Below, in pieces: positions 1-6,752 of a stretch of 9,895 bases of DNA. This DNA is from Nitrospirota bacterium. GTDB taxonomy: Bacteria; Nitrospirota; Nitrospiria; JACQBZ01. Location: contig JACQHO010000018.1 in NCBI GenBank assembly GCA_016198945.1, forward strand, positions 1 through 9,895, written 5' to 3'. Below the pieces are notes generated by a model. It was given only the letters and a program-made list of their open reading frames with translations, did not search any database and was not told the DNA's origin. The translations under genes and the position numbers were made by a program. How positions within the stretch are numbered: the stretch's first letter is position 1; the number at the start of each line of letters is the position of its first letter.

Positions 1-45
1 CTCGAACAGGTCTTCGGCAAGCTGGTTACCGAAACTTTCGATCAC
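1..45 (-). CDS. N-terminal fragment of a putative HigB/RelE-type toxin (runs off left edge)
   Basis: Only the first 15 codons are in the window, reading VIESFGNQLAEDLFE. This resembles the opening of HigB/RelE-superfamily 'plasmid maintenance killer' proteins, mRNA interferases that usually begin M-I-x-S-F and continue with a short helix containing x-x-L-F. The start is GTG at 43-45. It is the first possible one, because TAA (55-57) and TGA (58-60) lie in frame just upstream. No Shine-Dalgarno sequence precedes it, and the nearby AT-rich element at 55-71 could place the transcript start very close to the codon. In HigBA modules the toxin gene comes first and the HigA antitoxin follows, so an antitoxin would be expected left of the window. 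With 15 residues the assignment rests on motif resemblance alone. Confidence 0.5.
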   Translation of the reverse strand, partial: MIESFGNQLAEDLFE

Positions 46-54
46 GTTCCAAGA

Positions 55-71
55 TTATCATAAACCGATAA
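55..71. promoter_or_regulatory. Inverted repeat upstream of the putative toxin, candidate operator/promoter
   Basis: TTATC (55-59) and GATAA (67-71) form an inverted repeat with 7 bp between the arms. Read on the minus strand, the element contains TATGATAAT, which resembles a -10 box. TTGCAG lies 17 bp upstream of TAATCT, as a weak -35/-10 pair. It sits 10 bp before the GTG of the edge gene. Toxin-antitoxin operons are usually autorepressed through an inverted repeat overlapping the -10 box, which fits this layout, but the arms are short and the role is inferred. Confidence 0.3.
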
Positions 72-126
72 CTTCTGCAAGCAGGCGGGCAAAGATTGGT
101 TTTGACTTGGCGGAACTTTGGTGGGC

Positions 127-531
127 CTATCGCTTTTTTCCGACCTTGAGCCGTAAAATAGCTTTTTCGAGCTGTGCGCGGGCGGCATCCATTTCTTCAT
201 GTTTCCTGGCCGCCGCCAATTGCTGCTCGGCCGCCCTGGCTGCGGCCTCGGCACGGGCGAGGTCGATCTCCTCCGCGCGCTCGGCGATCTCGGCCAGTAC
301 GGTGATTCGTTTCGGCTCCACTTCGGCAAAGCCCCAGCTTACCGACAGCCGCTTCCATTCGGCGCCCTTGCGGTAACGGAGCTCGCCGATCCGGAGGGTC
401 GTCAGGAAACGACAATGGCCGGGCAGCACGCCGAACTCGCCTTCGGATCCGGGCGCGATCACCTCGTCCACGGGCTCGCTGACCAGAAGCCGCTCGGGCG
501 TCACTAAATCAAACTGGAGGGTTCCGGCCAT
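127..531 (-). CDS. atpC: F1F0 ATP synthase, epsilon subunit
   Basis: A 134-residue protein of normal length for the epsilon subunit, part of the central stalk that couples rotor turning to F1 catalysis on the cytoplasmic face of the membrane. The N-terminal beta-sandwich domain covers roughly residues 1-85 and contains the conserved stretch GSEGEFGVLPGH (about 28-39). The rest, from about residue 88, is Ala/Arg/Glu-rich and matches the C-terminal helical hairpin, which in many bacteria can inhibit ATP hydrolysis. The ATG at 529-531 lies 6 bp after the atpD stop. An AAGGGA-like ribosome site lies in the end of atpD, so translation is probably coupled. It is the last gene of the atp series, ends in TAG, and no hairpin-plus-T-run terminator follows. 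Confidence 0.97.
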   Translation of the reverse strand: MAGTLQFDLVTPERLLVSEPVDEVIAPGSEGEFGVLPGHCRFLTTLRIGELRYRKGAEWKRLSVSWGFAEVEPKRITVLAEIAERAEEIDLARAEAAARAAEQQLAAARKHEEMDAARAQLEKAILRLKVGKKR

Positions 532-537
532 CGCGGG

Positions 538-1959
538 TTATCCCTTCCCCGTCAGCTTCTTCGCCTTCTCGACCACTTCCTCGATCGGCCCGACCATGTA
601 AAAGGCCTGCTCCGGAAGATCGTCGTATTTTCCGTCCACGATTTCCTTGAAGCTCTTGACGGTGTCCTTCAGCTTGACGTACTTTCCGGGCGCGCCGGTG
701 AAGGCCTCGGCCACGTGAAAGGGCTGGGACAGGAACCGCTGAATCTTCCGGGCGCGGGCAACGGTCAGCTTGTCGTCTTCGGACAGCTCGTCCATTCCCA
801 GGATGGCGATGATATCCTGAAGTTCCTTATACCGCTGAAGGGTCGCCTGGACCTGGCGGGCCACGGCGTAATGCTCCTCGCCCACGATCTTGGGATCCAG
901 GATTCGCGAAGTGGAGTCGAGCGGGTCCACGGCCGGGTAGATCCCCAGCTCGGCCAACTGTCTCGAGAGCACCGTCGTCGCGTCCAGATGGGCGAAGGCC
1001 GTGGCCGGCGCCGGATCGGTGAGATCATCGGCCGGAACGTAGATCGCCTGGACCGAGGTGATCGAGCCCTTTTTCGTCGAGGTGATCCGCTCCTGCAGCG
1101 CGCCCATCTCGGTCGCCAGCGTCGGCTGATACCCCACGGCGGACGGCATCCGGCCCAGCAACGCGGACACCTCCGAGCCGGCCTGTGTGAACCGGAAGAT
1201 GTTGTCGATGAAGAGAAGCACGTCCTGGCCCTCTTCGTCGCGGAAATATTCCGCGGCGGTCAGTCCGGTGAGTCCGACGCGAAGCCGAGCGCCGGGCGGT
1301 TCGTTCATCTGGCCGTAGACCAGCGCCGTCTTGCTGATCACGCCCGATTCCTTCATCTCCAGCCAGAGATCGTTCCCTTCGCGCGTCCGCTCGCCGACGC
1401 CGGCGAAGACGGAATAGCCGCCGTGCTGCGTCGCGATGTTGTTGATCAATTCCATGATGATCACGGTTTTCCCGACGCCGGCCCCGCCGAACAGCCCGAC
1501 CTTCCCGCCCCGGGAATAAGGCTCCAGAAGATCGATCACCTTGATCCCGGTCTCAAACACCTCCGTCCGGGTCTCCTGGTCCACCAGGGCCGGCGCCGGA
1601 CGATGAATCGGGTAATGCTTTTTGGCCTGGACGGCGCCCTGCTGATCCACCGGCTCGCCGAGGACATTGACCATCCGGCCCAGGGTTTCGGGCCCGACCG
1701 GCACCGTGATCGCCGCGCCGGTATCCACGACATCCATGCCGCGCACCAGACCGTCCGTCGAGGACATCGCGACGCCCCGCACCCGGTTCTCTCCGAGATG
1801 CTGGGCCGTCTCGAGCGTGACCCGGATCTGCGGAATGCGGTTTTTCTCATCCGCCTCCCGTTCCACGCGGAGCGCGTTGTAAATCGCAGGAAGTTTGCCC
1901 GGCGGAAACTCGACATCCACCACCGGACCGATCACTTGAATCACTTTGCCTTTATTCAC
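538..1959 (-). CDS. atpD: F1F0 ATP synthase, catalytic beta subunit
   Basis: A 473-residue full-length beta subunit, three copies of which form the catalytic sites of the F1 head. Visible elements are the N-terminal beta-barrel (about 1-78), Walker A GGAGVGKT (158-165), the catalytic glutamate in GERTREGND (E190), the Walker B strand VLLFIDNIFRF (247-257) and the nearby GRMPSAVGYQPTLATEMG stretch (269-286). The C-terminal helical lever motif reads DELSEDD (390-396) in place of the usual DELSEED. The start codon is GTG at 1957-1959, supported by a strong GGAGG 5 bases upstream and by the conserved opening NKGKVIQVIGPVVDVEF. A perfect 28-bp palindrome lies in the 71-bp gap before it. The gene follows atpG and is tightly followed by atpC. 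Confidence 0.98.
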   Translation of the reverse strand: MNKGKVIQVIGPVVDVEFPPGKLPAIYNALRVEREADEKNRIPQIRVTLETAQHLGENRVRGVAMSSTDGLVRGMDVVDTGAAITVPVGPETLGRMVNVLGEPVDQQGAVQAKKHYPIHRPAPALVDQETRTEVFETGIKVIDLLEPYSRGGKVGLFGGAGVGKTVIIMELINNIATQHGGYSVFAGVGERTREGNDLWLEMKESGVISKTALVYGQMNEPPGARLRVGLTGLTAAEYFRDEEGQDVLLFIDNIFRFTQAGSEVSALLGRMPSAVGYQPTLATEMGALQERITSTKKGSITSVQAIYVPADDLTDPAPATAFAHLDATTVLSRQLAELGIYPAVDPLDSTSRILDPKIVGEEHYAVARQVQATLQRYKELQDIIAILGMDELSEDDKLTVARARKIQRFLSQPFHVAEAFTGAPGKYVKLKDTVKSFKEIVDGKYDDLPEQAFYMVGPIEEVVEKAKKLTGKG

Positions 1960-1964
1960 GTCAA

Positions 1965-1969
1965 CCTCC
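1965..1969 (-). promoter_or_regulatory. Shine-Dalgarno sequence of atpD, supporting a GTG start
   Basis: On the minus strand GGAGG lies 5 bases before the GTG at 1957-1959. It is the strongest ribosome site among the atp genes together with that of atpA, and it fixes the non-ATG start. Confidence 0.85.
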
Positions 1970-1984
1970 GTTAGAAAAGGCCCT

Positions 1985-2012
1985 GTAGGGGCGCACGGCC
2001 GTGCGCCCCTAC
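1985..2012. repeat. Perfect 28-bp palindrome between atpG and atpD
   Basis: GTAGGGGCGCACGG is followed directly by its exact reverse complement, centred between 1998 and 1999, with no mismatch and no spacer. It lies 18 bp after the atpG stop and 15 bp before the atpD ribosome site. In mRNA it would fold into a very stable GC-rich hairpin. In the direction of transcription the next T-run is only TTTT after AGGGCC, so it is not a standard terminator. The form resembles small dispersed intergenic palindromes of the REP/MITE type, which I recall from several environmental genomes but cannot verify here. Possible roles are mRNA stabilisation of the upstream cistron or tuning of atpD translation. 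Confidence 0.85.
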
Positions 2013-2030
2013 GGTCATGGGATAAACCTT

Positions 2031-2897
2031 TTAACCGCCGCGCATCGCCTCCGCGCCGCCCACGATATCCATCAACTCTTTTGTGATCACGGCCTGGCGC
2101 GTCTTGTTGTAAACCAGCGTCATCTTGCGGATCAGCTCCCCGGCATTCCGCGTGGCGGCGTCCATCGCCGTCATCCGTGCGCCCAGCTCCCCGGCCGCCG
2201 ATTCAAGAAGGGCGCGAAAAACCTGGATCTCGATATATTTGGGCAAAAGCTGCACCAGCACCGCCGATTCATCCGGCTCATACAGATAACTCCCGGTCAT
2301 CGCCTCGGCCGCTTCCGGCGGTTCGATCGGGAACAGCTTTTCAATCGTGATCCGCTGCTGCATCACCGATTTGAATTCGTTGTATAAAAGATAAAGCTCG
2401 TCGAACGCCCCTTCGGAATACTGCGCGATCATGTCCTGTCCGATCTCGGCGCCATGGGCGAAATTCAGACGGTCGAAGATCTGGACCCAGGTTTTCCGGG
2501 ACTCGATATCCCTCCGCCGGAAAAAGTCGCGCGCTTTTCTCCCGATCACCGAGATGCGCACCTCGAGTCCGGCCTCGCGTTTTTCCCGGACGAATTCCTG
2601 TGCGCGACGCAGGATATTGGCGTTGAACGCGCCGCACAGGCCCCGATCGGCCGTGATCACGAGCAGTTCGATTTTACGGACGGCGGGACGTCGGAGGAGC
2701 GGGTGCAGATCGCGATTCACTCCCCGCGTGAGGCTCTTCAACACGGTCGCCATCTTCTGGGCGTAGGGCCGGGCCGAAAGAATGCGGTCCTGGGCCCGCT
2801 TGAGCTTGGCCGCCGCGACCATCTTCATCGCCTTCGTGATTTTTTGGGTGCTCTTGACCGACGTGATTTTTCGTCGGATATGTTGGAGGCTGGGCAT
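2031..2897 (-). CDS. atpG: F1F0 ATP synthase, gamma subunit
   Basis: A 288-residue gamma subunit, the single-copy central shaft that rotates inside the alpha3beta3 head. The N-terminal helix carries the conserved pattern IRRKITSVKSTQKITKAMKM (about 7-26). The C-terminal helix carries YNKTRQAVITKELMDIVGGA near the end; these two helices form the coiled-coil axle. The middle, including LLVITADRGLCGAFN, forms the Rossmann-like domain. The ATG at 2895-2897 is 21 bp after the atpA stop. Its ribosome site is poor (only GGA, five bases upstream), so expression may depend on coupling with atpA, consistent with one gamma per three alpha. The gene ends in TAA, and the 71-bp gap to atpD contains a palindrome. 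Confidence 0.97.
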   Translation of the reverse strand: MPSLQHIRRKITSVKSTQKITKAMKMVAAAKLKRAQDRILSARPYAQKMATVLKSLTRGVNRDLHPLLRRPAVRKIELLVITADRGLCGAFNANILRRAQEFVREKREAGLEVRISVIGRKARDFFRRRDIESRKTWVQIFDRLNFAHGAEIGQDMIAQYSEGAFDELYLLYNEFKSVMQQRITIEKLFPIEPPEAAEAMTGSYLYEPDESAVLVQLLPKYIEIQVFRALLESAAGELGARMTAMDAATRNAGELIRKMTLVYNKTRQAVITKELMDIVGGAEAMRGG

Positions 2898-2918
2898 GGG
2901 CGTCCGGGATCCGGGTGG

Positions 2919-4439
2919 TTAGACCGAAAGTCGTTTGGCGAATTCCTGCTTGAGCCGATCCAGCGCCTTTTTGACCTTCTCGGTGAGTTCCTTGTCGACG
3001 GTCTTCTTCGCGACCACTTCTTTTTTCAGGTCGCTCCCCTCTTGATCGAAATATTTGATCATTTCCTGCTCAAACCGGCGCACCTGATCGACGGGAAGGT
3101 CGTCCACATACCCGTTGACCCCCGCGAAGATCGACAGGACCTGGTTCTCGACCGAGAGCGGTTGATATTGATCCTGTTTCAACAACTCCACCATCCGGGC
3201 GCCGCGTGCCAGCATCGCCTGGGTCGTCTTGTCCAGCTCCGATCCGAACTGGGAAAAGGCCGCCATCTCGCGGTATTGGGCCAGATCCAGACGGAGGCTT
3301 CCGGCCACCTGTTTCATCGCCTTGATCTGGGCCGAGCCCCCCACCCGGGAGACCGAAAGTCCGACGTTGATGGCCGGCCGCACGCCGGAATAAAACAGGT
3401 CCGCCCCGAGATAGATCTGCCCGTCCGTGATCGAAATGACATTGGTCGGGATGTAGGCCGAAACGTCGCCGGCCTGTGTCTCGATGATCGGCAGGGCCGT
3501 GAGCGACCCGCCGCCGAGTTTCTCGCTGAGCTTGGCGGCGCGTTCCAGAAGACGCGAATGGAGATAGAAAACATCTCCGGGATAGGCCTCCCGCCCGGGC
3601 GGGCGGCGGAGCAGAAGCGACAATTGCCGATAGGCGGCCGCGTGCTTGGAAAGATCGTCGTAAATCACAAGCGCATGGCGGCCGTTGTCCCTGAAAAACT
3701 CCCCGATCGCGCAGCCCGCATACGGCGCCAGAAACTGCAGGGAGGCCGGCTCCGAAGCCGTCGCCGAGACCACGATGCTGTACGCCATCGCTCCGGCGTC
3801 TTCCAGCGTCTTGATCACGCGGGCCACGGTCGAGCGCTTCTGTCCGACCGCTACGTAGATGCAGATCACGTTCTGGCCTCTTTGATTGATGATCGTGTCG
3901 ACCGCAATGGCCGTTTTCCCCGTCTGGCGGTCTCCGATGATCAACTCACGCTGGCCGCGTCCGATCGGAATCATTGCGTCGATCGCCTTCAGCCCGGTCT
4001 GGAGCGGCTCCCGCACCGGCTGGCGGTCGACCACGCCGGGCGCGATCAACTCGACCCGCCGGAACTCCTTGGATTGAATGGGCCCTTTTCCGTCGATGGG
4101 CTGGCCGATCGCATCCACCACGCGGCCCACCAGCGACGGCCCCACCGGAACCTCGGCGATCCGGCCGGTCCGCTTGACCAGGTCGCCCTCCTTGATTCCG
4201 ACATCCGTCCCCAGGAGCACCGCGCCGACGTTATCCTCTTCCAAATTCAGGACGATGCCGTAGACGCCGCCCGGGAACTCCAGCAATTCTCCGGCCATGG
4301 CTTTTTCAAGCCCGTAAATCTTGGCGATGTTGTCTCCGACCTGCAGTACGGTTCCCACCTCCTGCATGTCGACGCCTTTTTGAAATTCCTTGATCTGCTT
4401 TTTTATGATCTCGCTGATCTCTTCCGCGCGCATCTGCAT
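2919..4439 (-). CDS. atpA: F1F0 ATP synthase, alpha subunit
   Basis: A 506-residue full-length alpha subunit, three copies of which alternate with beta in the F1 head and bind non-catalytic nucleotides. Walker A is GDRQTGKT (169-176), and the Walker B strand is HALVIYDDLSKHA (255-267). The family signature PAINVGLSVSRVGGSAQ (355-371) includes R365, equivalent to the arginine finger that reaches into the beta catalytic site. The N-terminal helix MQMRAEEISEIIKKQI matches the family start. The frame stays open upstream to 4481, but ATG at 4437-4439 is chosen because AGGAG lies 7 bases before it. The extra upstream codons would translate a hairpin element. The gap to atpH is 109 bp, the longest within the atp genes, and atpG follows after 21 bp. 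Confidence 0.97.
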   Translation of the reverse strand: MQMRAEEISEIIKKQIKEFQKGVDMQEVGTVLQVGDNIAKIYGLEKAMAGELLEFPGGVYGIVLNLEEDNVGAVLLGTDVGIKEGDLVKRTGRIAEVPVGPSLVGRVVDAIGQPIDGKGPIQSKEFRRVELIAPGVVDRQPVREPLQTGLKAIDAMIPIGRGQRELIIGDRQTGKTAIAVDTIINQRGQNVICIYVAVGQKRSTVARVIKTLEDAGAMAYSIVVSATASEPASLQFLAPYAGCAIGEFFRDNGRHALVIYDDLSKHAAAYRQLSLLLRRPPGREAYPGDVFYLHSRLLERAAKLSEKLGGGSLTALPIIETQAGDVSAYIPTNVISITDGQIYLGADLFYSGVRPAINVGLSVSRVGGSAQIKAMKQVAGSLRLDLAQYREMAAFSQFGSELDKTTQAMLARGARMVELLKQDQYQPLSVENQVLSIFAGVNGYVDDLPVDQVRRFEQEMIKYFDQEGSDLKKEVVAKKTVDKELTEKVKKALDRLKQEFAKRLSV

Positions 4440-4446
4440 ATTCCGG

Positions 4447-4451
4447 CTCCT
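4447..4451 (-). promoter_or_regulatory. Shine-Dalgarno sequence of atpA, deciding the start
   Basis: On the minus strand AGGAG lies 7 bases before the ATG at 4437-4439. It is preceded by the AT-rich AATAATT, which separates it from the last hairpin of the upstream element and should keep the ribosome site unpaired. This supports the 506-residue form over a longer one. Confidence 0.85.
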
Positions 4452-4458
4452 AATTATT

Positions 4459-4536
4459 GGGGCTTGCGTCGCCCCCTCCATCCGCCTAAGGCGGAATGGA
4501 GCCTCCCCCTCTCGCTCGCTTCGCTTGCTGGAGAGG
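4459..4536. repeat. Cluster of three adjacent inverted repeats between atpH and atpA
   Basis: Three hairpins lie side by side. GGGGC (4459-4463) pairs with GCCCC (4471-4475). CTCCATCCGCC (4476-4486) pairs with GGCGG-A-ATGGAG (4490-4501), with a TAA loop and one bulged A. CCTCTC (4508-4513) pairs with GAGAGG (4531-4536). The last loop is a degenerate AGCGA-type tandem (on the minus strand AAGCGAAGCGAGC). The first two abut with no spacer. The cluster begins 13 bp after the atpH stop and ends 7 bp before the atpA ribosome site. It looks like a dispersed intergenic palindromic element or a structured mRNA leader. No T-run follows, so it is not a classic terminator. Confidence 0.7.
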
Positions 4537-4548
4537 CCGTCGACTCGT

Positions 4549-5085
4549 TTACTTTACTAATTCTCGCCGAAGCCCCTGGAGCTGGCCCCTGACACTCCCG
4601 TCGTAAACACGGCTTCCGGCATAAACGATCATGCCTCCAATCAAGTCCGGGTCCGACTCGACCGTCAGGTCCACATTCCGATGGAGGATCGTCTCGAGCT
4701 GACGCTTCAGATCGGTCGTCTGCTCCTTGGACAGGCGCTTGGCCACGCGCACCCGCACATGCTCCAATCCCTGGGCCTCGTCCGTCAGCGCCCCGAAGAC
4801 CTTGGTGATCTCCGGCAACTGTGCGAGCCTGTTCTTATGAATCAAAAGATCAACAAACCGCTTCAACAAGGGCGGGCTTCCGACCTGTTCGCCGAGGGAG
4901 GCCAGGACCTGTTTTTTTTCATCCAGGCGATAGATCGGATTTCGGCAAAGATCCAGGAGTTCGGCCCGGGCCCGGATCATCCGGTCCATCCGCTCCAAAG
5001 CCTCCCGAACCGGCATCAACAGTTTTTCCTGCCGGGCCAATTCGAAGAGCGCCTTGGCGTAACGTCGGGCCGTGTTGGTATTCAT
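4549..5085 (-). CDS. atpH: F1F0 ATP synthase, delta subunit
   Basis: A 178-residue delta subunit (OSCP equivalent), which joins the top of the F1 head to the peripheral b stalk. The N-terminal helical-bundle domain opens with the family pattern ARRYAKALFELA (about 6-17). The C-terminal end carries DPDLIGGMIVYAGSRVYDGS followed by RGQLQGLRREL, also typical. The ATG at 5083-5085 gives the usual family length. The frame stays open to a TTG at 5110-5112, which has a GGG-containing stretch upstream and would add nine residues (MSEKIPDKT), so the start is not fully certain. The b-subunit genes its product must bind are not adjacent; mnmA lies immediately upstream, 39 bp away. A 109-bp gap with hairpins separates it from atpA. 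Confidence 0.93.
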   Translation of the reverse strand: MNTNTARRYAKALFELARQEKLLMPVREALERMDRMIRARAELLDLCRNPIYRLDEKKQVLASLGEQVGSPPLLKRFVDLLIHKNRLAQLPEITKVFGALTDEAQGLEHVRVRVAKRLSKEQTTDLKRQLETILHRNVDLTVESDPDLIGGMIVYAGSRVYDGSVRGQLQGLRRELVK

Positions 5086-5124
5086 GGTTTTATCCGGGAT
5101 TTTTTCCGACAAAAATGCGCTACC

Positions 5125-6315
5125 CTAACACAGGGCCGTTTTCTTGTCAAGCCGAGGGTGACCATTCTGAGAGGGGTTTTCGGCCGGCCGGGGCGCATCC
5201 CGCCCCTCCAGGCGGACCGTGTCGCAAATGATTCCTCCGCCGAGCAGTTCATCCCCCCGGTAAAAAACGGCCGACTGCCCGGGAGTCACGGCCCGCTGAG
5301 GCGACTGAAGGTTGACGCGCACGGTTTTCTCATCCAGCGGCTCGATTCGGGCCGGCGCCGCCTCATTTCGATACCGGATTTTAACGTTCGCGTCCATCGG
5401 CCGCTCCAGCGGTTGCTCCGTAAAAAGATTCAGCTCGTTCACCCGCAGCTCCTCGCAGAGGAGCTCGGACTCCGCGCCGACCACGACGGTGTTATCCTCC
5501 GGCCGGATATCGATCACATACAATCGCTCCGCGGCCGACAGGCCCAGTCCCCGCCGCTGTCCGATCGTGTAGAAGGCCACGCCTTGATGCCGGCCCAAAT
5601 CCTCCCCTTCGGATGAAACGAACCGTCCCGGCCGGCTCGCCTCGGGCGCCTGAATGGAAAGAAACTGCCGGTAATCCTGCTGCGTCACGAAACAGATTTC
5701 CTGGCTCTCCTGCATCTCATCGGCCGGAAGGTCGAGGGACTCCACGCGCCGCCGGACATCCGCCTTTTTGAGGTTGCCGAGCGGGAAGATCAACCGGGGA
5801 AGGATCCCCGGCTGCAACCGGTAAAGGAAATAGCTCTGATCCTTTTGCCCATCCGCCGCGCGCTTCAAAACAGGCCGGCCCGTCCGCTCGTTTCTCTCAA
5901 GCCGGACGTAATGTCCGGTCGCCAGAAAATCGGCCCCGAACTCCATCGCGATCTCAAACAGCCGTCCGAACTTGATCCGCTCATTGCACCGCACGCATGG
6001 ATTCGGCGTCTCGCCGCCGAGATAGCCCGCCACAAAATCATCAATCACCGCCCGACGAAACTCGGGTTGAACATCAATCACGTGGTGCTCGATACCGAGC
6101 CTCTGGGCCACATACCGGGCCACCCCCACTTTACAGCAGGAGCGCTCCTGCCATCGCCGATCCGGGTTCTCCTCGTCCTTCCAGACCTTGAGCGTCACGC
6201 CGATGACGCGGTAACCCTGCTCCTTCAAGATCAGGGCCGTGGCGCAACTGTCCACGCCGCCGCTCATGCCGACCACAACGGTTTTGTTCGTCTTTGGGGA
6301 GGCGATCCAAGACAT
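5125..6315 (-). CDS. mnmA: tRNA-uridine 2-thiolase MnmA
   Basis: A 396-residue tRNA-specific 2-thiouridylase, which activates U34 of Lys, Glu and Gln tRNAs with ATP and inserts sulfur to give s2U34. The PP-loop SGGVDS is at residues 18-23. The catalytic cysteine lies in TPNPCVRCN (C107), and the second cysteine, carrying the persulfide in known enzymes, lies in QEICFV (C208). GHYVR (134-138) and the later TIGQRRGLG motif also match. The frame stays open far upstream, but ATG at 6313-6315 is chosen: it overlaps the bactofilin stop as TGATG and has AGGAG 8 bases before it. A hydrophilic tail of about 30 residues follows the last conserved strand and ends in ALC. It sits between the bactofilin and atpH, where b-subunit genes are often found in related gene orders. 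Confidence 0.96.
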   Translation of the reverse strand: MSWIASPKTNKTVVVGMSGGVDSCATALILKEQGYRVIGVTLKVWKDEENPDRRWQERSCCKVGVARYVAQRLGIEHHVIDVQPEFRRAVIDDFVAGYLGGETPNPCVRCNERIKFGRLFEIAMEFGADFLATGHYVRLERNERTGRPVLKRAADGQKDQSYFLYRLQPGILPRLIFPLGNLKKADVRRRVESLDLPADEMQESQEICFVTQQDYRQFLSIQAPEASRPGRFVSSEGEDLGRHQGVAFYTIGQRRGLGLSAAERLYVIDIRPEDNTVVVGAESELLCEELRVNELNLFTEQPLERPMDANVKIRYRNEAAPARIEPLDEKTVRVNLQSPQRAVTPGQSAVFYRGDELLGGGIICDTVRLEGRDAPRPAENPSQNGHPRLDKKTALC

Positions 6316-6752
6316 CAGCGCGTCTCCTGCACCGCCGCTTCCCGACTTCGAATTTCGGCCGGGCCGTCGAGGCCCCCTGTCGCGCCCGCTCCGGACCGGT
6401 TCATCTGGCAACTTCCGTTAAACCGCACGCCCTCTTCAATCATGAGCAAGGGCGTCTTGATCGCCCCGTCCAAAACAGCGGTCGGGAGGAGTTGAATTTT
6501 TTCCATCGCCGTGATATTCCCCGTGATTTTGCCGCTGCTCACGAGCGTGCCGGCGCTGATCTCGGCGTTGATCACGGCGCCTTCCCCCACGATCAGCGTC
6601 CCCTCCGTAATGATTTCCCCTTCCACGTGGCCGTCGATGCGAATCGTTCCGTGATAGGTAATCACACCCTTGAACTCGGTTCCTTTTCCCAAAAACGCGA
6701 TGATCTCGTCCCCGCCCATTTCTTTCCGATCTTTTTCATCCCTGCGCAGCAT
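6315..6752 (-). CDS. Bactofilin (polymer-forming cytoskeletal protein)
   Basis: A 145-residue bactofilin (DUF583 family). These proteins polymerise without nucleotide into filaments through a right-handed beta-helix and scaffold proteins at chosen cell sites. The short charged N-terminus is followed by GGDEIIAFLGKGTEFKGVI and IRIDGHVEGEI. Then come repeated rungs rich in G, I, V and T, for example ISAGTLVSSGKITGNI, to about residue 110. A Gly/Ala-rich flexible tail follows. There is no signal peptide or membrane segment. The ATG at 6750-6752 has a near-perfect AAGGAGG (6759-6765) 6 bases upstream, the strongest ribosome site in the window, fitting a structural protein. It lies 58 bp after parB. 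In Myxococcus, bactofilins encoded near parAB position the ParABS machinery, so a similar role is plausible. Confidence 0.93.
   Translation of the reverse strand: MLRRDEKDRKEMGGDEIIAFLGKGTEFKGVITYHGTIRIDGHVEGEIITEGTLIVGEGAVINAEISAGTLVSSGKITGNITAMEKIQLLPTAVLDGAIKTPLLMIEEGVRFNGSCQMNRSGAGATGGLDGPAEIRSREAAVQETR
6324..6328 (-). promoter_or_regulatory. Shine-Dalgarno sequence of mnmA inside the bactofilin 3' end
   Basis: On the minus strand AGGAG lies 8 bases before the ATG at 6313-6315. With the TGATG stop-start overlap it fixes the mnmA start and indicates translational coupling to the bactofilin gene. Confidence 0.8.

Noticed and set aside
46..126. Rho-independent terminator after atpC
   Set aside because: Only a 4-bp stem CTGC/GCAG (75-84) and a loose CAAAG/CTTTG pairing are visible, without a T-run in the direction of transcription.
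712..717. CACGTG cores at 712-717, 6079-6084 and 6624-6629 as extra parS sites
   Set aside because: All lie inside coding sequence (atpD, mnmA, bactofilin) and the flanking bases do not form the parS palindrome; several mismatches each.
2454..4592. A 712-codon open frame on the plus strand, and similar long plus-strand frames at 715-1974 and 4681-5616
   Set aside because: They lie exactly opposite atpG/atpA, atpD and atpH/mnmA, whose products are unmistakable. The translations are rich in Arg, His, Asp and Leu with no recognisable motif, as expected for antisense frames in GC-rich genes.
4912..4919. A8 runs in the mRNA of atpH (4912-4919), rsmG (8892-8899) and mnmG (9673-9680) as frameshift or slippage signals
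   Set aside because: They encode ordinary Lys-Lys codons in intact, full-length conserved proteins, and no alternative product is supported.
6316..6411. A 32-residue N-terminal extension of MnmA
   Set aside because: It would lie entirely inside the bactofilin gene and lacks family similarity. The internal ATG has AGGAG and a TGATG overlap with the upstream stop.
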